DNA of 64,000 nucleotides, from the NCBI GenBank assembly GCA_916613615.1, contig OU744736.1, positions 1,904,330 to 1,968,329 of the forward strand. The letters run 5' to 3'. Shown in pieces: positions 44,019-59,700 of this stretch. Source of the DNA: Steromphala cineraria. Taxonomy: Eukaryota > Mollusca > Gastropoda > Trochida > Trochidae. Each line of letters begins with the position of its first letter. The first letter of the stretch is position 1. A model generated the notes under the pieces. It had not been told where the DNA came from, did no database searches, and saw nothing but the letters and a program-made list of their open reading frames with translations. The position numbers and the translations under genes were made by a program.

Positions 44019-44960
44019 ACGCTCCTCGGAAGCGCTTCCGTGCCTGTTGCCTCTCCCACGCTGGGATTCCTTGGGAGTCCTTTTGGGCGAGGGACCAGCA
44101 TTGAAGTCCTTGCGAACCTTGTCTGACCGACCCCCTTCCTGAAAGGAACCCCATATGTTCTAAAATGCGTTGCTGTGCCTACGGAGGAGACCATGCCACC
44201 TCCCGCTACTAGGCGGTTGGTGAGCTCTCGTTGGTGGGTCTCCTGACCATGTCGCAGCGTTCCTGCGACCTACCAATCAAAAAAGTGTCGCTGACACTCC
44301 TGAGATATATCTGAGGGAGATTGATGCGGCATGAGTGATTAATGCCTCCCGTCTCAGGTTGATGACCCCGCTTGGCGAAGACAGTCATGCTGGCGTGACA
44401 AGAGGCCGACAGACACTGGGTGGGCGACTCCTTGGGCTGCCAAGCGACTGACGTCCTCATCCCAGGGGGGGGGGGGGATTGGTGGAAGAGTGGAATGGGT
44501 GGTGACGCGACCGGGAGTCCCGACCTCTGGCGATCGGAGATCACTAGAGGCGGGGGAAGAGGCCCGGCTGTCGAGGAGACCTCTTGTCTCATGATCCCTT
44601 CTTGCTGCCAGGAAGAGACGGTGGAAGAAGAGCAGAAGGAGATACCCGACTCGCCTCTGTCCACCAGCTGGGAGCCTGGAAAGAAAGGCGCAGACACTTC
44701 AGGAGAAGAAGAAAAGGGGAAGAGAAGACATGTGTCTCCTGATCCTACATTGCTTCTAGAGGGACGCTCCCCTGAGTGAGTGCCACGAGCGCGAGGGGCG
44801 GCCAAGCACACAAGGGCACGCTACCCAGATCGGCGGAGTTAAGAGTTAAGAGCGAGGAATACGAGCGCGAGTGCCCGCAGAAGTGAACGTCCAAGGAAGC
44901 ACCTACTCGATAGTAGACGCTAGTGGAGCGCACACCAATCCGTGATCTGAGCGTCGAGCG
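44019..44960. other. GC-rich interior of the DIRS-like element, function unknown
   Basis: A 200-codon open frame on the minus strand (44811-44209) and shorter ones overlap here, but none shows a motif I recognise as Gag, reverse transcriptase or RNase H. A G-run of eleven or more lies near 44465. It is probably decayed element sequence. Confidence 0.4.
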
Positions 44961-47000
44961 TACTACCAAGCCACACGCGTTAATCACCTCCCTGGAGGGG
45001 AGCCCCCGAGTTAAGAGCGAGAACCACGAGCACTGCTACGCGACACGTGTCAATCACCTCCACACAGGTTCTACCCCTAGAGGGAAGCTCCCCTGAGTTA
45101 AGAGCGAGAGACACGAGCACTACCAAGTGCACAAGTGCACGTCCAAACAAACGGCTACTCACTAGTAGACACACGCGTCAATCACCTCTCCACTCAGGCG
45201 CTGCCTCTAGAGGGAAGTTCCCTGAGCTAAGAGCGAGAGACACGAGCACTCGCGATCGCACGTCCATTCAAACGGCTACTCATTAGTAGACACACACGTC
45301 AATCGCCTATCCACTCAGGCGCTTCCCCCAGAGGGAGTGATTGATTGGACGCCTACGAGTACTACCAAGTGCACAAGTGCACGTCCAATCAAACGGCTAC
45401 TCACTAGTAGACACACGCGCCAATCACCTCTCCACTCAGGCGCTACCCGTAGAGGGAAGCTCCCCTGAGTTAAGGGCGAGAGACACGAGCACTAGCAATC
45501 GCACGTCCAATCAAACGGCTACTCACTAGTAGACACACGCGCCAATCACCTCTCCACTCAGGCGCTACCCCTAGAGGGAAGCTCCCCTGAGTTAAGAGCG
45601 AGCGACACGAGTACTACCAAGTGCACAAGTGCACGTCCAATCAAACGGCTACTCACTAGTAGACACACGCGCCAATCACCTCTCCACTCAGGCGCTACCC
45701 CTAGAGGGAAGCTCCCCTGAGTTAAGGGCGAGAGACACGAGCACTAGCAATCGCACGTCCAATCAAACGGCTACTCAACAGTAGACACACGCGCCAATCA
45801 CCTCTCCACTCAGGCGCTACCCCTAGAGAAAAACTCCCCTGAGTTAAGAGCGAGCGACACGAGTACTACCAAGTGCACAAGTGCACGTCCAATCAAACGT
45901 CTACTCACTAGTAGACACAAGCGCCAATCACCTCTCCACTCAGGCGCTTCCCCTAGAGGGAAGCTCCCCTGAGTTAAGAGCGAGAGACACGAGCACTAGC
46001 GATCGCACGTCCAATCAAACGGCTACTCACTAGTAGACACAAGCGTCAATCACCTCTCCACTCAGGCGCTTCCCCTAGAGGGAAGCTCCCCTGAGTTAAG
46101 AGCGAGAGACACGAGCACTAGCGATCGCACGTCCAATCAAACGGCTACTCACTAGTAGACACACGCGTCAATCACCTCTCCACTCAGGCGCTTCCCCTAG
46201 AGGGAAGCTCCCCTGAGTTAAGAGCGAGAGACACGAGCACTAGCGATCGCACGTCCAATCAAACGGCTACTCACTAGTAGACACACGCGTCAATCACCTC
46301 TCCACTCAGGCGCTTCCCCTAAAGGGAAGCTCCCCTGAGTTAAGAGCGAGAGACACGAGCACTAGCGATCGCCCGTCCAATCAAACGGCTACTCACTAGT
46401 AGACACACGCGTCAATCACCTCTCCACTCAGGCGCTTCCCCTAGAGGGAAGCTCCCCTGAGTTAAGAGCGAGAGACACGAGCACTAGCGATCGCACGTCC
46501 AATCAAACGGCTACTCACTAGTAGACACACGCGTCAATCACCTCTCCACTCAGGCGCTTCCCCTAGAGGGAAGCTCCCCTGAGTTAAGAGCGAGAGACAC
46601 GAGCACTAGCGATCGCCCGTCCAATCAAACGGCTACTCATTAGTAGACACACGCGTCAATCACCTCTCCACTCAGGCGCTTCCCCTAGAGGGAAGCTCCC
46701 CTGAGTTAAGAGCGAGAGACACGAGCACTAGCGATCGCACGTCCAATCAAACGGCTACTCACTAGTAGACACACGCGTCAATCACCTCTCCACTCAGGCG
46801 CTTCCCCTAGAGGGAAGCTCCCCTGAGTTAAGAGCGAGAGACACGAGCACTAGCAAGCGCACGTCCAATCAAACGGCTACTCACTAGTAGACACACGCGT
46901 CAATCACCTCTCCACTCAGGCGCTACCCCTAGAGGGAAGCTCCCCTGAGTTAAGAGCGAGAGACACGAGCACTAGCAATCGCACGTCCAACCAAACAGCC
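44960..47000. repeat. 122-bp GC-rich satellite inside the DIRS-like element
   Basis: About 16 tandem units. From 46021 to 46875 the phase marker GGCTACTCA recurs at exactly 122 bp; earlier units are 121-122 bp, or 130 bp when they carry the variant GTGCACAAGTGCAC in place of GCGATCGCAC. Each unit holds several palindromes (ACTAGT, GCGATCGC) and a hairpin GCTTCCCCTAGAGGGAAGC. More divergent relatives flank it at 44760-44960 and 47000-47600. 122 is not a multiple of three and open frames across it are short, so it is not coding. Confidence 0.85.
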
Positions 47001-48056
47001 ACTCAGTTAAGAGCGAGACACACGCGCGCGAGGGGCGCGCACCTAGCGCCACGCATCAGTCACCTCTCCGCTCAGGCGCTTCCCATAGCGGGAACCTCCC
47101 CTGAGTTAAGAGCGGGAGACACGCGCGCGAGGGTGCAACCGAGAGGGGAGAGCGCCTGAAGCGTCTTGACCCACTCGTGAGCCAGTGACGCACGAAGTGA
47201 GAGGGAAGGAAGCATGGAGCGCCCCGACCCAGAGTCAGTAAGAACCTGAGGAACAGGAGAGGAAAAGAAACCAAACCAAACCTGCCTCGAGTCAAGGTTC
47301 GAATTAATCAACGGGAGACAAACCCCCATCAAGCAAGCGGGGAGGGCGCCTGGAGCGCCTCGCCACTAGCAAGACAGTCTGAAGCATCCCACGCAAGTCA
47401 AGATCAGAGAAGCGGGGAGAGCGCCTGCATGAACGCCTCACCCACTACCCAATCAAAGTGGACACGAAGAGAGATAGCGCCTGACGCGCCTCAGCTTCTG
47501 TCCCGCGAACCTGAGCGTCAGACGCACATCTAGCGCCACGCATTAGTCACCTCTCCGCTCAGGCGCTCCTCATAGAGAGTTGAAGAGCGAGAGACACGCG
47601 ACACAAGCGCACGCCAACCCAAGCGCCAGCAAGAGCACATCCAAGCGCCTGGGAAGCGCGAGCGAGGGGACGTCCAAGCGCACGTCCACTCTAAGCGCAA
47701 GGGAGGCGGTAGGGCGCCTGACGCGGCAGGCGGCAGACGTTCAACAGGCCACACTGAAGTGCAAGCCAGAGACGGTAGACGAGAGGTCTACCTCCAAACC
47801 AGCCAAGCGTAGCAGCCAGGCGACCCGGCACGCAACCCACGTGCAACCCGGGCCAGCCGAAATCAACAACAGCTGACGAAGTCAACTGCTGAAAAAAAAA
47901 ACGGCAACAAATACATGGAAAGAGGCACAAACTACTTCGCAAGAAATAGTTAACCCTCTAATCCTGTAACAGGGAAGGGAAACACAAGAAAAGGTTTATT
48001 AAACACAAAAGCAGTCGGAAAACTAGAGCTAACAAAAACACAAGTGTCCTTGATGG
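47001..48056. repeat. Divergent satellite relatives and unique 5' part of the DIRS-like element
   Basis: Segments at 47040-47130 and 47525-47600 repeat the CACCTCTCCGCTCAGGCGC and AGAGCGAGAGACACGCG motifs of the main satellite at wider spacing. The rest is GC-rich with CGCCTGA.GCGCCTC-type motifs, then turns AT-richer after about 47880. No domain is recognisable in any frame. Confidence 0.5.
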
Positions 48057-48224
48057 CCGACAGAAAAGCAATGATGACGTAGGGTTAGCCACCTGGTGGT
48101 GAGTTTCAGTACAGGTTTGGGCAGCGATAACTCTGTCTTTACTCTGTGTAAGGATTGTCGGAATTAGACAGATTAGGATAATCGGGCATATTGTTAACTA
48201 TCGAGGAGAGTATATTAAATAATA
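48057..48224 (-). repeat. Right inverted terminal repeat of the DIRS-like element
   Basis: The core 48057-48203 is inverted relative to 41972-42119. The outer 21 bp, to 48224, differ from the other end and are copied inverted in the internal complementary region. It ends ATA. In the minus-strand reading this is the 5' end of the element. Confidence 0.82.
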
Positions 48225-48296
48225 CAAGTTTATATAGATACTAATATAAAGAATATGATACACGTTTATATAGATACTAATATATAGAATATGATA
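48225..48296. repeat. 36-bp tandem repeat preserving the DIRS empty target site
   Basis: Two 36-bp units (CAAGTTTATATAGATACTAA..., ending GAATATGATA) lie directly right of the element. The left flank at about 41911-41929 is the end of the same unit (GAATATATAGAATATG). The DIRS element therefore interrupts a repeat unit at ATA, and intact junctions GAATATGATACAAG survive at 48286-48299. Confidence 0.75.
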
Positions 48297-51200
48297 CAAG
48301 TTTATGACGATATTGAAACAATATTATTTATCGATAAACATATAACTGTTTATGGTGATTATGATGATGATGACCAATATCTAATGATAATATGATGATG
48401 ATTATAGTAATGTTTGTACAACGATAATATGTTTATGATATGATCAGTGACTAAATCACTGAGGTTAAATCAATCGACCCATTCGTGATTCCATCAGCAC
48501 ACATATTAAGCTATCAATCCATGCTCTTACATAGATGCATAATTCATCACGGTACCACAATATATCCTTATTGTACACATCCATTTGCATATTTCAACAT
48601 TTATCTACCCACCTATTCATCACTCACTCATCGTTGATCCACCATTTATTCTTCGGCCTGTTCAAGGATCCGTACAAATTGGTAGCAGCATATTTTGACT
48701 CATTTTTTAAGCTTCTGCAAAAGTATTTCCGGGGTTTCGTGTATCATGAATACTCTGCTCCCTTAAATTCCAGTTTGTACCTTTATGTTATTTCAACGTT
48801 TTACATTTAAGTCATGAATGTTTTATTAGCCACATAAAAAAGGTCAACAAAATACTACCCAATGCATGAAATAAATATGTTCAAATGTGAAAATTTAAGA
48901 AGCGAGAACAGAGAGAGAGAAATAGCAGGTTTACTTTCAACAGTTAACAAACAAGTAAGCATCATTTACAAACTAATTGACAACGAAAACATTTTTGAAT
49001 GAAAGAAGTTGAGTAAAAACAAGCAACGTAAAATAGGCTGATAGTGTTGCACAAGATAAATGGAGCTTTTATTTTCAACTCAGAAGCCACCTAATGAATA
49101 ACAAAGCAAACGAGGTAAACAACCTTTGCACACGGCCCCTAACTGTCTCTTATCACATGAGGCTAGGATTTGCAATATCCCGGAAGTTTTCATTCGCAAA
49201 GGACCGTATTGTTACCTGTTGTGATAAAAAGGTAAGCAATGATTAACATTATTAGTTACACGATAAAGTCAAGACATGTCATATGAAGGATCAGATATTA
49301 TATCATACATATTTAACTGTTTGAGTTGGTATAGAAACAACGTCACTAAACGTTAGTGTAACTGTATCGACCAGTCGTAGCTGACTTACAGCTAACAGTT
49401 ATATCTAGCTTAAGTAGTCCTTGAAATAGGTATAAATGAAAGGACGTTTGGTAGTTTTATATTTGTTTGCTTTGTGATAGGATGTCTCCTTATATGTATA
49501 AGGTATAATGATAATGATGGTCATTAACGGAACATTATAAATTTTTCTTAAAGAAGCTGTATAACGTATAGTTTAAATAGTTTCTTCATTTGAAAATTGA
49601 TATATGTATGCCAGCGAGATGATGTATGTTAATAATTTTGACAACAACTATTTGACATTCCATGAAATATACATGTACAAATACATACATATAGGACTGT
49701 ATGTTTAATGTACGTTCAATTCTTTAAATAATTCGTCACAGAGTTGAGTATTCCTGGTCATGAAACGGGACATACACTGGTATGGTTACAATTGAAATTC
49801 AATAGGTTTCACTATAAAGAGAATCGTATAAGACGTTTGATAGTTAAATGTCAGAGTTTATACCTTTGGGTGGAGGCGGGATAACACTTTGTGTACAGGA
49901 CAACGTTACAAACAACATTTTATTGAAGATACCAGTTACACCTGTCAATGTAAAACCTGATCACGTATCTTCTTTTGCACAGTTGTTTGATATTGAACAT
50001 TTAAAAAAATGCTTATATTAAATTTATGCATAAACGCAAAACAAAAGAACTGACGTCAAATAAAAATGAAGAAGTATTAGAAAATGTTCCAATGTACATA
50101 TATGGAATTCATTTAACAACATTCTGACAGACAACTCAAATTTTTAAGAAGTACAAGTAAGTAATATAGACACGGAGAAACGGTTGATCAATTACATCAT
50201 GTCTGATCACCCATAAATCATAAATTCTAGATCTCTGGCAGGAATAAGATCTTACACTTTGACGTTGCACTTCATCATATGTATTCATGCTTCAAGCAAA
50301 TGTTTTGTATCAAAATATTGCTTTTTTGAAAGCCCTTTTCTTTATTGTTAATGTGACAGAATCCGTAAGGAATTAGGGAATTCCTATATTATAAATATGA
50401 ATGTAATATTGTACAAGATAATAAATAATATTATATGAATGTTCGTGGCGTCAAAGTACGTGACTTGACAATGAAAAGTGATAAGTCGCCTTAGGTCATG
50501 AAAATTTGTAACCTCGATATGACTGCCATTGTAGGTAACAAATAATGGTATTCTAATTTTGAAATTAACTAGTAAAGTTGTTAACGGTGTCCTTTTGGTA
50601 TATTATGTAAAACCGTACATTTTTAAGATGACATTTAAAAAACTCATTGATAATTGTTATATCACTGAAAATATAAGTTTTTAGATACTTTCTTAAAAAG
50701 ACACACGTATGGACCTTGAACTTTAGATGTACGATAAGGCATTGAGTTTTCGTTTAGCTAACACGAATTTGTAGTCTGTGATTTATGACCCCAGAGAGTT
50801 TGTTTTGTCTCAAGCAAACTATGAACGCACTTCCCAAAAAAACTGAGTTAAAAGTTTCGCATATGACAACATCCCATCACACAAGCATGTTCTATGTGAG
50901 GCATTCTCTTGTAAAAAAGGTTGTGTGTAAGTTCGCTGTCAAGCATGCAGAAACCTTATATGGGGCTGGTCTCAAACTGCTAATATCTCTATTTTTCAGA
51001 AATTGTACTTGAATGTCATTCTAGAAATGATGATATGATAAATGTGATTAAAGTTTTAGAAAATAAAATAAAAAAGGGATATGCATGATGTGTACTGTTG
51101 ACTATATCTATAGTTACAGAGACAAAACTACAAATAAAAGCGTCGACAACCAAATATAAAAAATATCATTTGAGTCTAAATTTACTGTAAATGGATGTCA

Positions 51201-53006
51201 TGAAAAACTCACATCTGAAAAAGTAATACTACTAGTGATAAACTTGTAGTACGTCACTTTAAGATAGTGATCATCTACACCGAATGGCGTTATCTTTATT
51301 GTTGAATGTTTAGATGTTCAGAAGATGACATGTTAAGAAAAACGTTTTGAATTATTTTCTTAAGTGGCAATGATGCGTAACAAGTGATGGAGATTTAGTG
51401 AGGAATATGAGTTTTGAAGATGGTGTTGCCTCATGGGCAAACACTGAACAGATGTGGAATGTTCACACCAGGCTTTGTTTGTTTTAGCATGTATGAGGCA
51501 CTTCCTATATGCTCACTAGATATGCGTGTTGGGTGAGTAACTCGTCATTCACTATTGTCATCTTTCTCAAATTATTGTTATTTATCCTATATGATAATGA
51601 GGTATGTTCCATAAACCCTATTATTTAAACATTTAAACATGAGCCTTCAATTATTTAAACATTAAAACATTTCAAATATAAAATTTAGATCTAAACATTT
51701 AACATTCAACATTTAAACATTTAAAAATTAAAACAATTAAAGTGTTTTCCAGTCAAATATTCAGACTTATAGTCTCTAATAGGGATTATTTTGTAGATTT
51801 AAGAAAGGAGCCTCAGAGAAATGGGACCTAGACATAATTGACTACAGTATGGGTGTTACATAACACCTCGCTTAACTGCTTTCGTTTATGAGTGCGACAT
51901 AAAATTGTCACCGACTACATACTCACAGTTATGTCTTACAATACTTTATGGTTAACACGTAGAGCTATTCACACATTACAACCATAATATTACCTTTATC
52001 GTTCAATAGACTGATTTCATACAACCACAATGTAGAGTTCAAGTTGAAATTTCTTAATGAATAGTAGTTCCAGCTGCCTACGAAGAATTGAATGATATTT
52101 TAAAGACTTGTTTCAATGTTCTTTTGGTTTATTATTGAGGCGTGACTATATATAATGTTGCTAAATATCTACTTGATCGTGCATTAGTTTCGTTTGCAGA
52201 GCGCCGGTAATCTATATTACGTATAGGTATTTCGCAATGGTATATCAACTTTCTTGACATACCATGTCACATGGGGGTGAATAACAGTTGTCTTTGACGT
52301 CACAGTTCCTGATAGGGTTGCTATGGTCACATATCTCAGTAGAAGACCAGGTTCGATACGTGCCTCCGTTCATATGAAGGATTTGTAAATATGGCCCAGA
52401 TGGCCTCCCGTCCCTTATCAGTATGACCCATATTATTTATGTGTATGGTGATAATTTAATGAACTTTTGGAGATGTTTTTATACCCCCTTTTGTAAAGAC
52501 ATACTGTATAAGAAAAACGAAATTATTTCCAAAGATAAGGAGTTTTAAAGAAATGAAAGAGGAATAATCAACGCAAATGTCTTTAGTCAGGGACAGGTCA
52601 TGTTAGATTTATCGATCTAAAAACTACACAATAATCTGTCATTATGTTAAAGAATTTGTCTAAGTTTCCTAAATGAAATGGTATGGGTTTGGATTCCGAC
52701 AGAGACGACCCAAAAAGATTGTGTACTTCTGTAGTAAGTGTGATCTCAAATATAACACGTTATCCGAGATCAAAGAATCGAGGTTCGTCTCTATTACATT
52801 TGTTCACTGAAGACATTGTATGTTTAAAAAGTTTAATGACGCTATGAAATAGTTGACACGTTTTATGGATTTGCAACTTCTTTATTGCAAGGTTGGGATG
52901 TTTCGGTGTAGATGCTAACAGAGTTATCAGACAAAGTCATAACTGATACAGTGTCGTCTCAGAACAAAAGCTAATGTAACGATTTAACTTGTTTCTGTCC
53001 TTATAG
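48297..53006. other. AT-rich intergenic DNA upstream of LITAF gene 4
   Basis: No gene or transposon is supported. There are (GATGAT)n-like runs near 48357-48410 and a TTTAAACATTTAAACAT-type low-complexity stretch near 51630-51730. The untranslated first exon and promoter of gene 4 are probably somewhere here but cannot be placed. Confidence 0.45.
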
Positions 53007-53013
53007 ATAGCCA

Positions 53014-56748
<3,735 letters not shown>

Positions 56749-59700
56749 ATGAGCATAATCCATGGAACATAGAAACTCCACAATTTAACAACTGATTAAA
56801 CTGGAATACAATTGAAAATGCCCATCAAAGATGCCAATGTATATGATCACACCATGGTATAAGATTTTGATTAGGCAGTATGTCACTTTCATTGAGGAAA
56901 CTCATTCTCTCTCCCCAGAAGAAGACGAAGTCATGAAATGTTGACCGAGCCTCTGTTCCAATTTGCTGAGTTAGTGGGCTAGACGTCTGATTGGATGTTG
57001 TGCAATCAGCGACGCTTTCCTAAAATCATCATGTTGATTACTAAATCATGACAAAAGCAATGTAATATATGAACCACTCTTTCCATGCGGGGAGTGTTGT
57101 CATTTGATAAAGAAATTCAAATGGATTGTGGTGCAATTTTCTTCGCCAAGGGTGAACTGCCGGAAACCACTGATTCGGTCTAGTTCGAACAGAGGTATGA
57201 TCCACATTTTATGACTGTTGGGAGAGAATGGAAGAAACCAAGAACTGTAATATATGGAGAAATATGCACGATGGAAGAAAAATTTTACAGAAACTCAGGA
57301 TATATTGGATATGCTACCATCCATATCCGTTTTACTGACCAGCCTGGGGTATGTAAGTGAATAATTTGCCAGGAAGCTTAACGCTCCAGTGAACCATGAC
57401 TTTCGAAGGCATTCACACCTGCCCGCATTCACACCTGCCCGTGTTATATATATGACGGAAGACATTTGGTTTCCTTGATTAGTTACAGTTAATTACAGAG
57501 TTGATTGTGCATCCTCATTAGGGTTAAAACGAGAATACGAAAAATTATATGAATTCAAAATTTTACTTGAATGATATATATTTGTTCACTTTTATTCAGG
57601 TATCAATCACACACAATATGTTTACATAAACAATAAACAAGGACCAGAAGAAAATATCACTTTTAATTGAATGATATTATGGTTTGTAAACGATACCATG
57701 CATATCGTACCTATTTCATACTTTTGTCAGTGTTGTTCTTAAATAACTCATTTTGATTTTACTTGAAGTCGACCTAATTTATTTGACAAACGTCACTGTA
57801 TATTTTTTTGTTTTCAATGATTTATAATAAATTTTATTATAACCTTCAGTCACTTTTATTAACCTAACCCTCCAATGAAGCGCGTGCAAAGCAAGCTGGA
57901 GCAATACCCATCAAGCGAAGAATACTGAAACACTCGATTTCTTCATGTTGTACATAAGCTAAGTTTGATGGTAATGTTTATCGACAGTACGTTTCTTTAA
58001 GGAATATACACCTGAAGAAAAATAATACAAACCTGCCTTTTCAATGACTGTCGTGAGCAAAAGGATCTATATTAGAATAATAATAATGATTGTAGTGATA
58101 ATTCATTTAAAAAGTATTTTACTCAGGTTATAATTTGCCTTATATTGTAAAAACTGTCCAATGATGAACCAGTGTATTCGTTTAAAATCAGAAATCGCGA
58201 GTGTGTTTAAAACCAAAAATTGATAATCGATATTACTTTTGTGTAACAACAGAATTCATCATAAAGGTAGATTTTGAAATTTCTGACATAGACTGATAAC
58301 ACGGCACTATCAAACAAGAACAAGATTCACTATTTTGTTAATCCAATTCCCATTAGTCATATTTTGCTTAATGTTGCTATCTTATTAAATAAATTTAGGT
58401 TGTGACATAGCTCTATTGTGCTTTTATTTCAACATGGTTGACATATGTTGAAATAGCCTTCATGTTAGCTACATTTCTGTCATTTAACGTAATTCAGTAA
58501 CAGAAGAAGCAATCAAGCCCACCATCAAAGAACTTTTTTAATCATAAAGTCAAATTTAAAAAAATCAAAGTCGTGAAAATAAAAGCCTAAATTTTGAATA
58601 ATAAAATTAACATCCTCTGACGTTAAGACATACTAGGATGTCATATTTTTACAAAGATTCATGACACTTAGACTCTGCAATGAAATGGTTAAAAAAATGA
58701 AAAAGTAAAATAAAGTGAAAAGGAGACTGTGTTTTCTTCATTTTCAGAAAATTGAGCTCTCACGCCTTCCTATAGACTTTCTAAGGTTTTATCTTACTTT
58801 AGGGTCTGGCTGACAGATATACTGACATTCTAAACTGTCATAACGTCTTCAAATAAAAATTGATAAAAAATTATGTAACACGATTTATGCTTTTCCTAAA
58901 CTTCTTATGCATATGATATTGCATTTAGATATTTTTTATTTTAAAGGATATGACTTGCAATCAGTCCTTTATGGTAACATTGAAAATTCATCAACTATTA
59001 ATCAACGTATTATAAAATATGTACATGATTTCAATATTGAAACTTCCAGATTTAAATGATATTTTTTTTTTCAAAACAACATGCCTTGCTATCATAATGA
59101 CACTTCTGGATTGTACTTTGTTGGTTTATGTCTTACAATGTTTAAAATATAAGTTTAATGTTATGTTTTTGGGTGTTGTATGTATCAAGTATGTATCTAC
59201 ATGTATATTATGTTCAAGGGAGAGGCCTTAACACAAGCGCTGTCAGTTTTTTTAGTCAATCCATTTCATAATGTAAATGTATAATATGCATATTGTGAAA
59301 TAAACATGTTATAAACATATTACATCGAAAAAAAAGACAAAACTTACCTTCATGCATGATTTTATTCATAAACCAAAGGTAACAAATCTGGTACAAAAAC
59401 AGAAGCATTAAGTCAGGTATCGAAACGAATCTATACATAAAAGTATCCCTACTATTCTACCGGATGGTCGTGTTGGACGGCTTTCTGACTCCATGTTGAC
59501 CTTACCTTGGATATTTTGCACACGGCTCTCTTCCAGCCGCGACGGGTGACCTATTTTACCTTTGTAAATAAAGCATCAGTTCAAAGCGGTTCACAGGTGA
59601 GATGCATTTTCAATTTACTTGTTTATTTTTGTTGAAGAAATCAACATGCTATTAATAAAAACATAAATGCAAAGCTGTAGCAATGTTATTTGAATTTGGG

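Larger units (their letters stand above)
41930..48224 (-). mobile_element. DIRS-like tyrosine-recombinase retrotransposon, apparently non-autonomous (6.3 kb)
   Basis: The element reads on the minus strand. It has inverted terminal repeats (core 41972-42119 against 48057-48203), each with a different outer extension. An internal complementary region at 42167-42262 holds the reverse complement of the left end (42167-42222, matching 41930-41985) joined to that of the right end (42220-42262, matching 48182-48224). The halves overlap by three bases, TAT, and both element ends are ATA: the DIRS circle-junction design. Minus-strand order is ITR, satellite, decayed tyrosine recombinase, internal complementary region, ITR. 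No Gag or reverse transcriptase is recognisable; a 122-bp satellite occupies that space. There is no longer target duplication, as expected for YR retroelements. GC-rich compared with its surroundings. Confidence 0.82.

Noticed and set aside
44209..44811. 200-codon minus-strand frame inside the DIRS-like element
   Set aside because: GC-rich sequence gives long chance frames. I recognise no Gag, RT or other motif, so I left it as unknown element DNA rather than a gene.
45047..45529. Short frames across the 122-bp satellite with SSPELRARDTST repeats
   Set aside because: The unit is 122/130 bp, not a multiple of three, and frames break between units.
44960..47000. Regularly spaced repeats reminiscent of a CRISPR array
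   Set aside because: The whole unit is conserved with no unique spacers, and the DNA is eukaryotic; it is a satellite.
47580..47876. 98-codon frame rich in Arg/Ser/Ala
   Set aside because: GC-rich, low-complexity sequence within the DIRS-like element and no recognisable motif.
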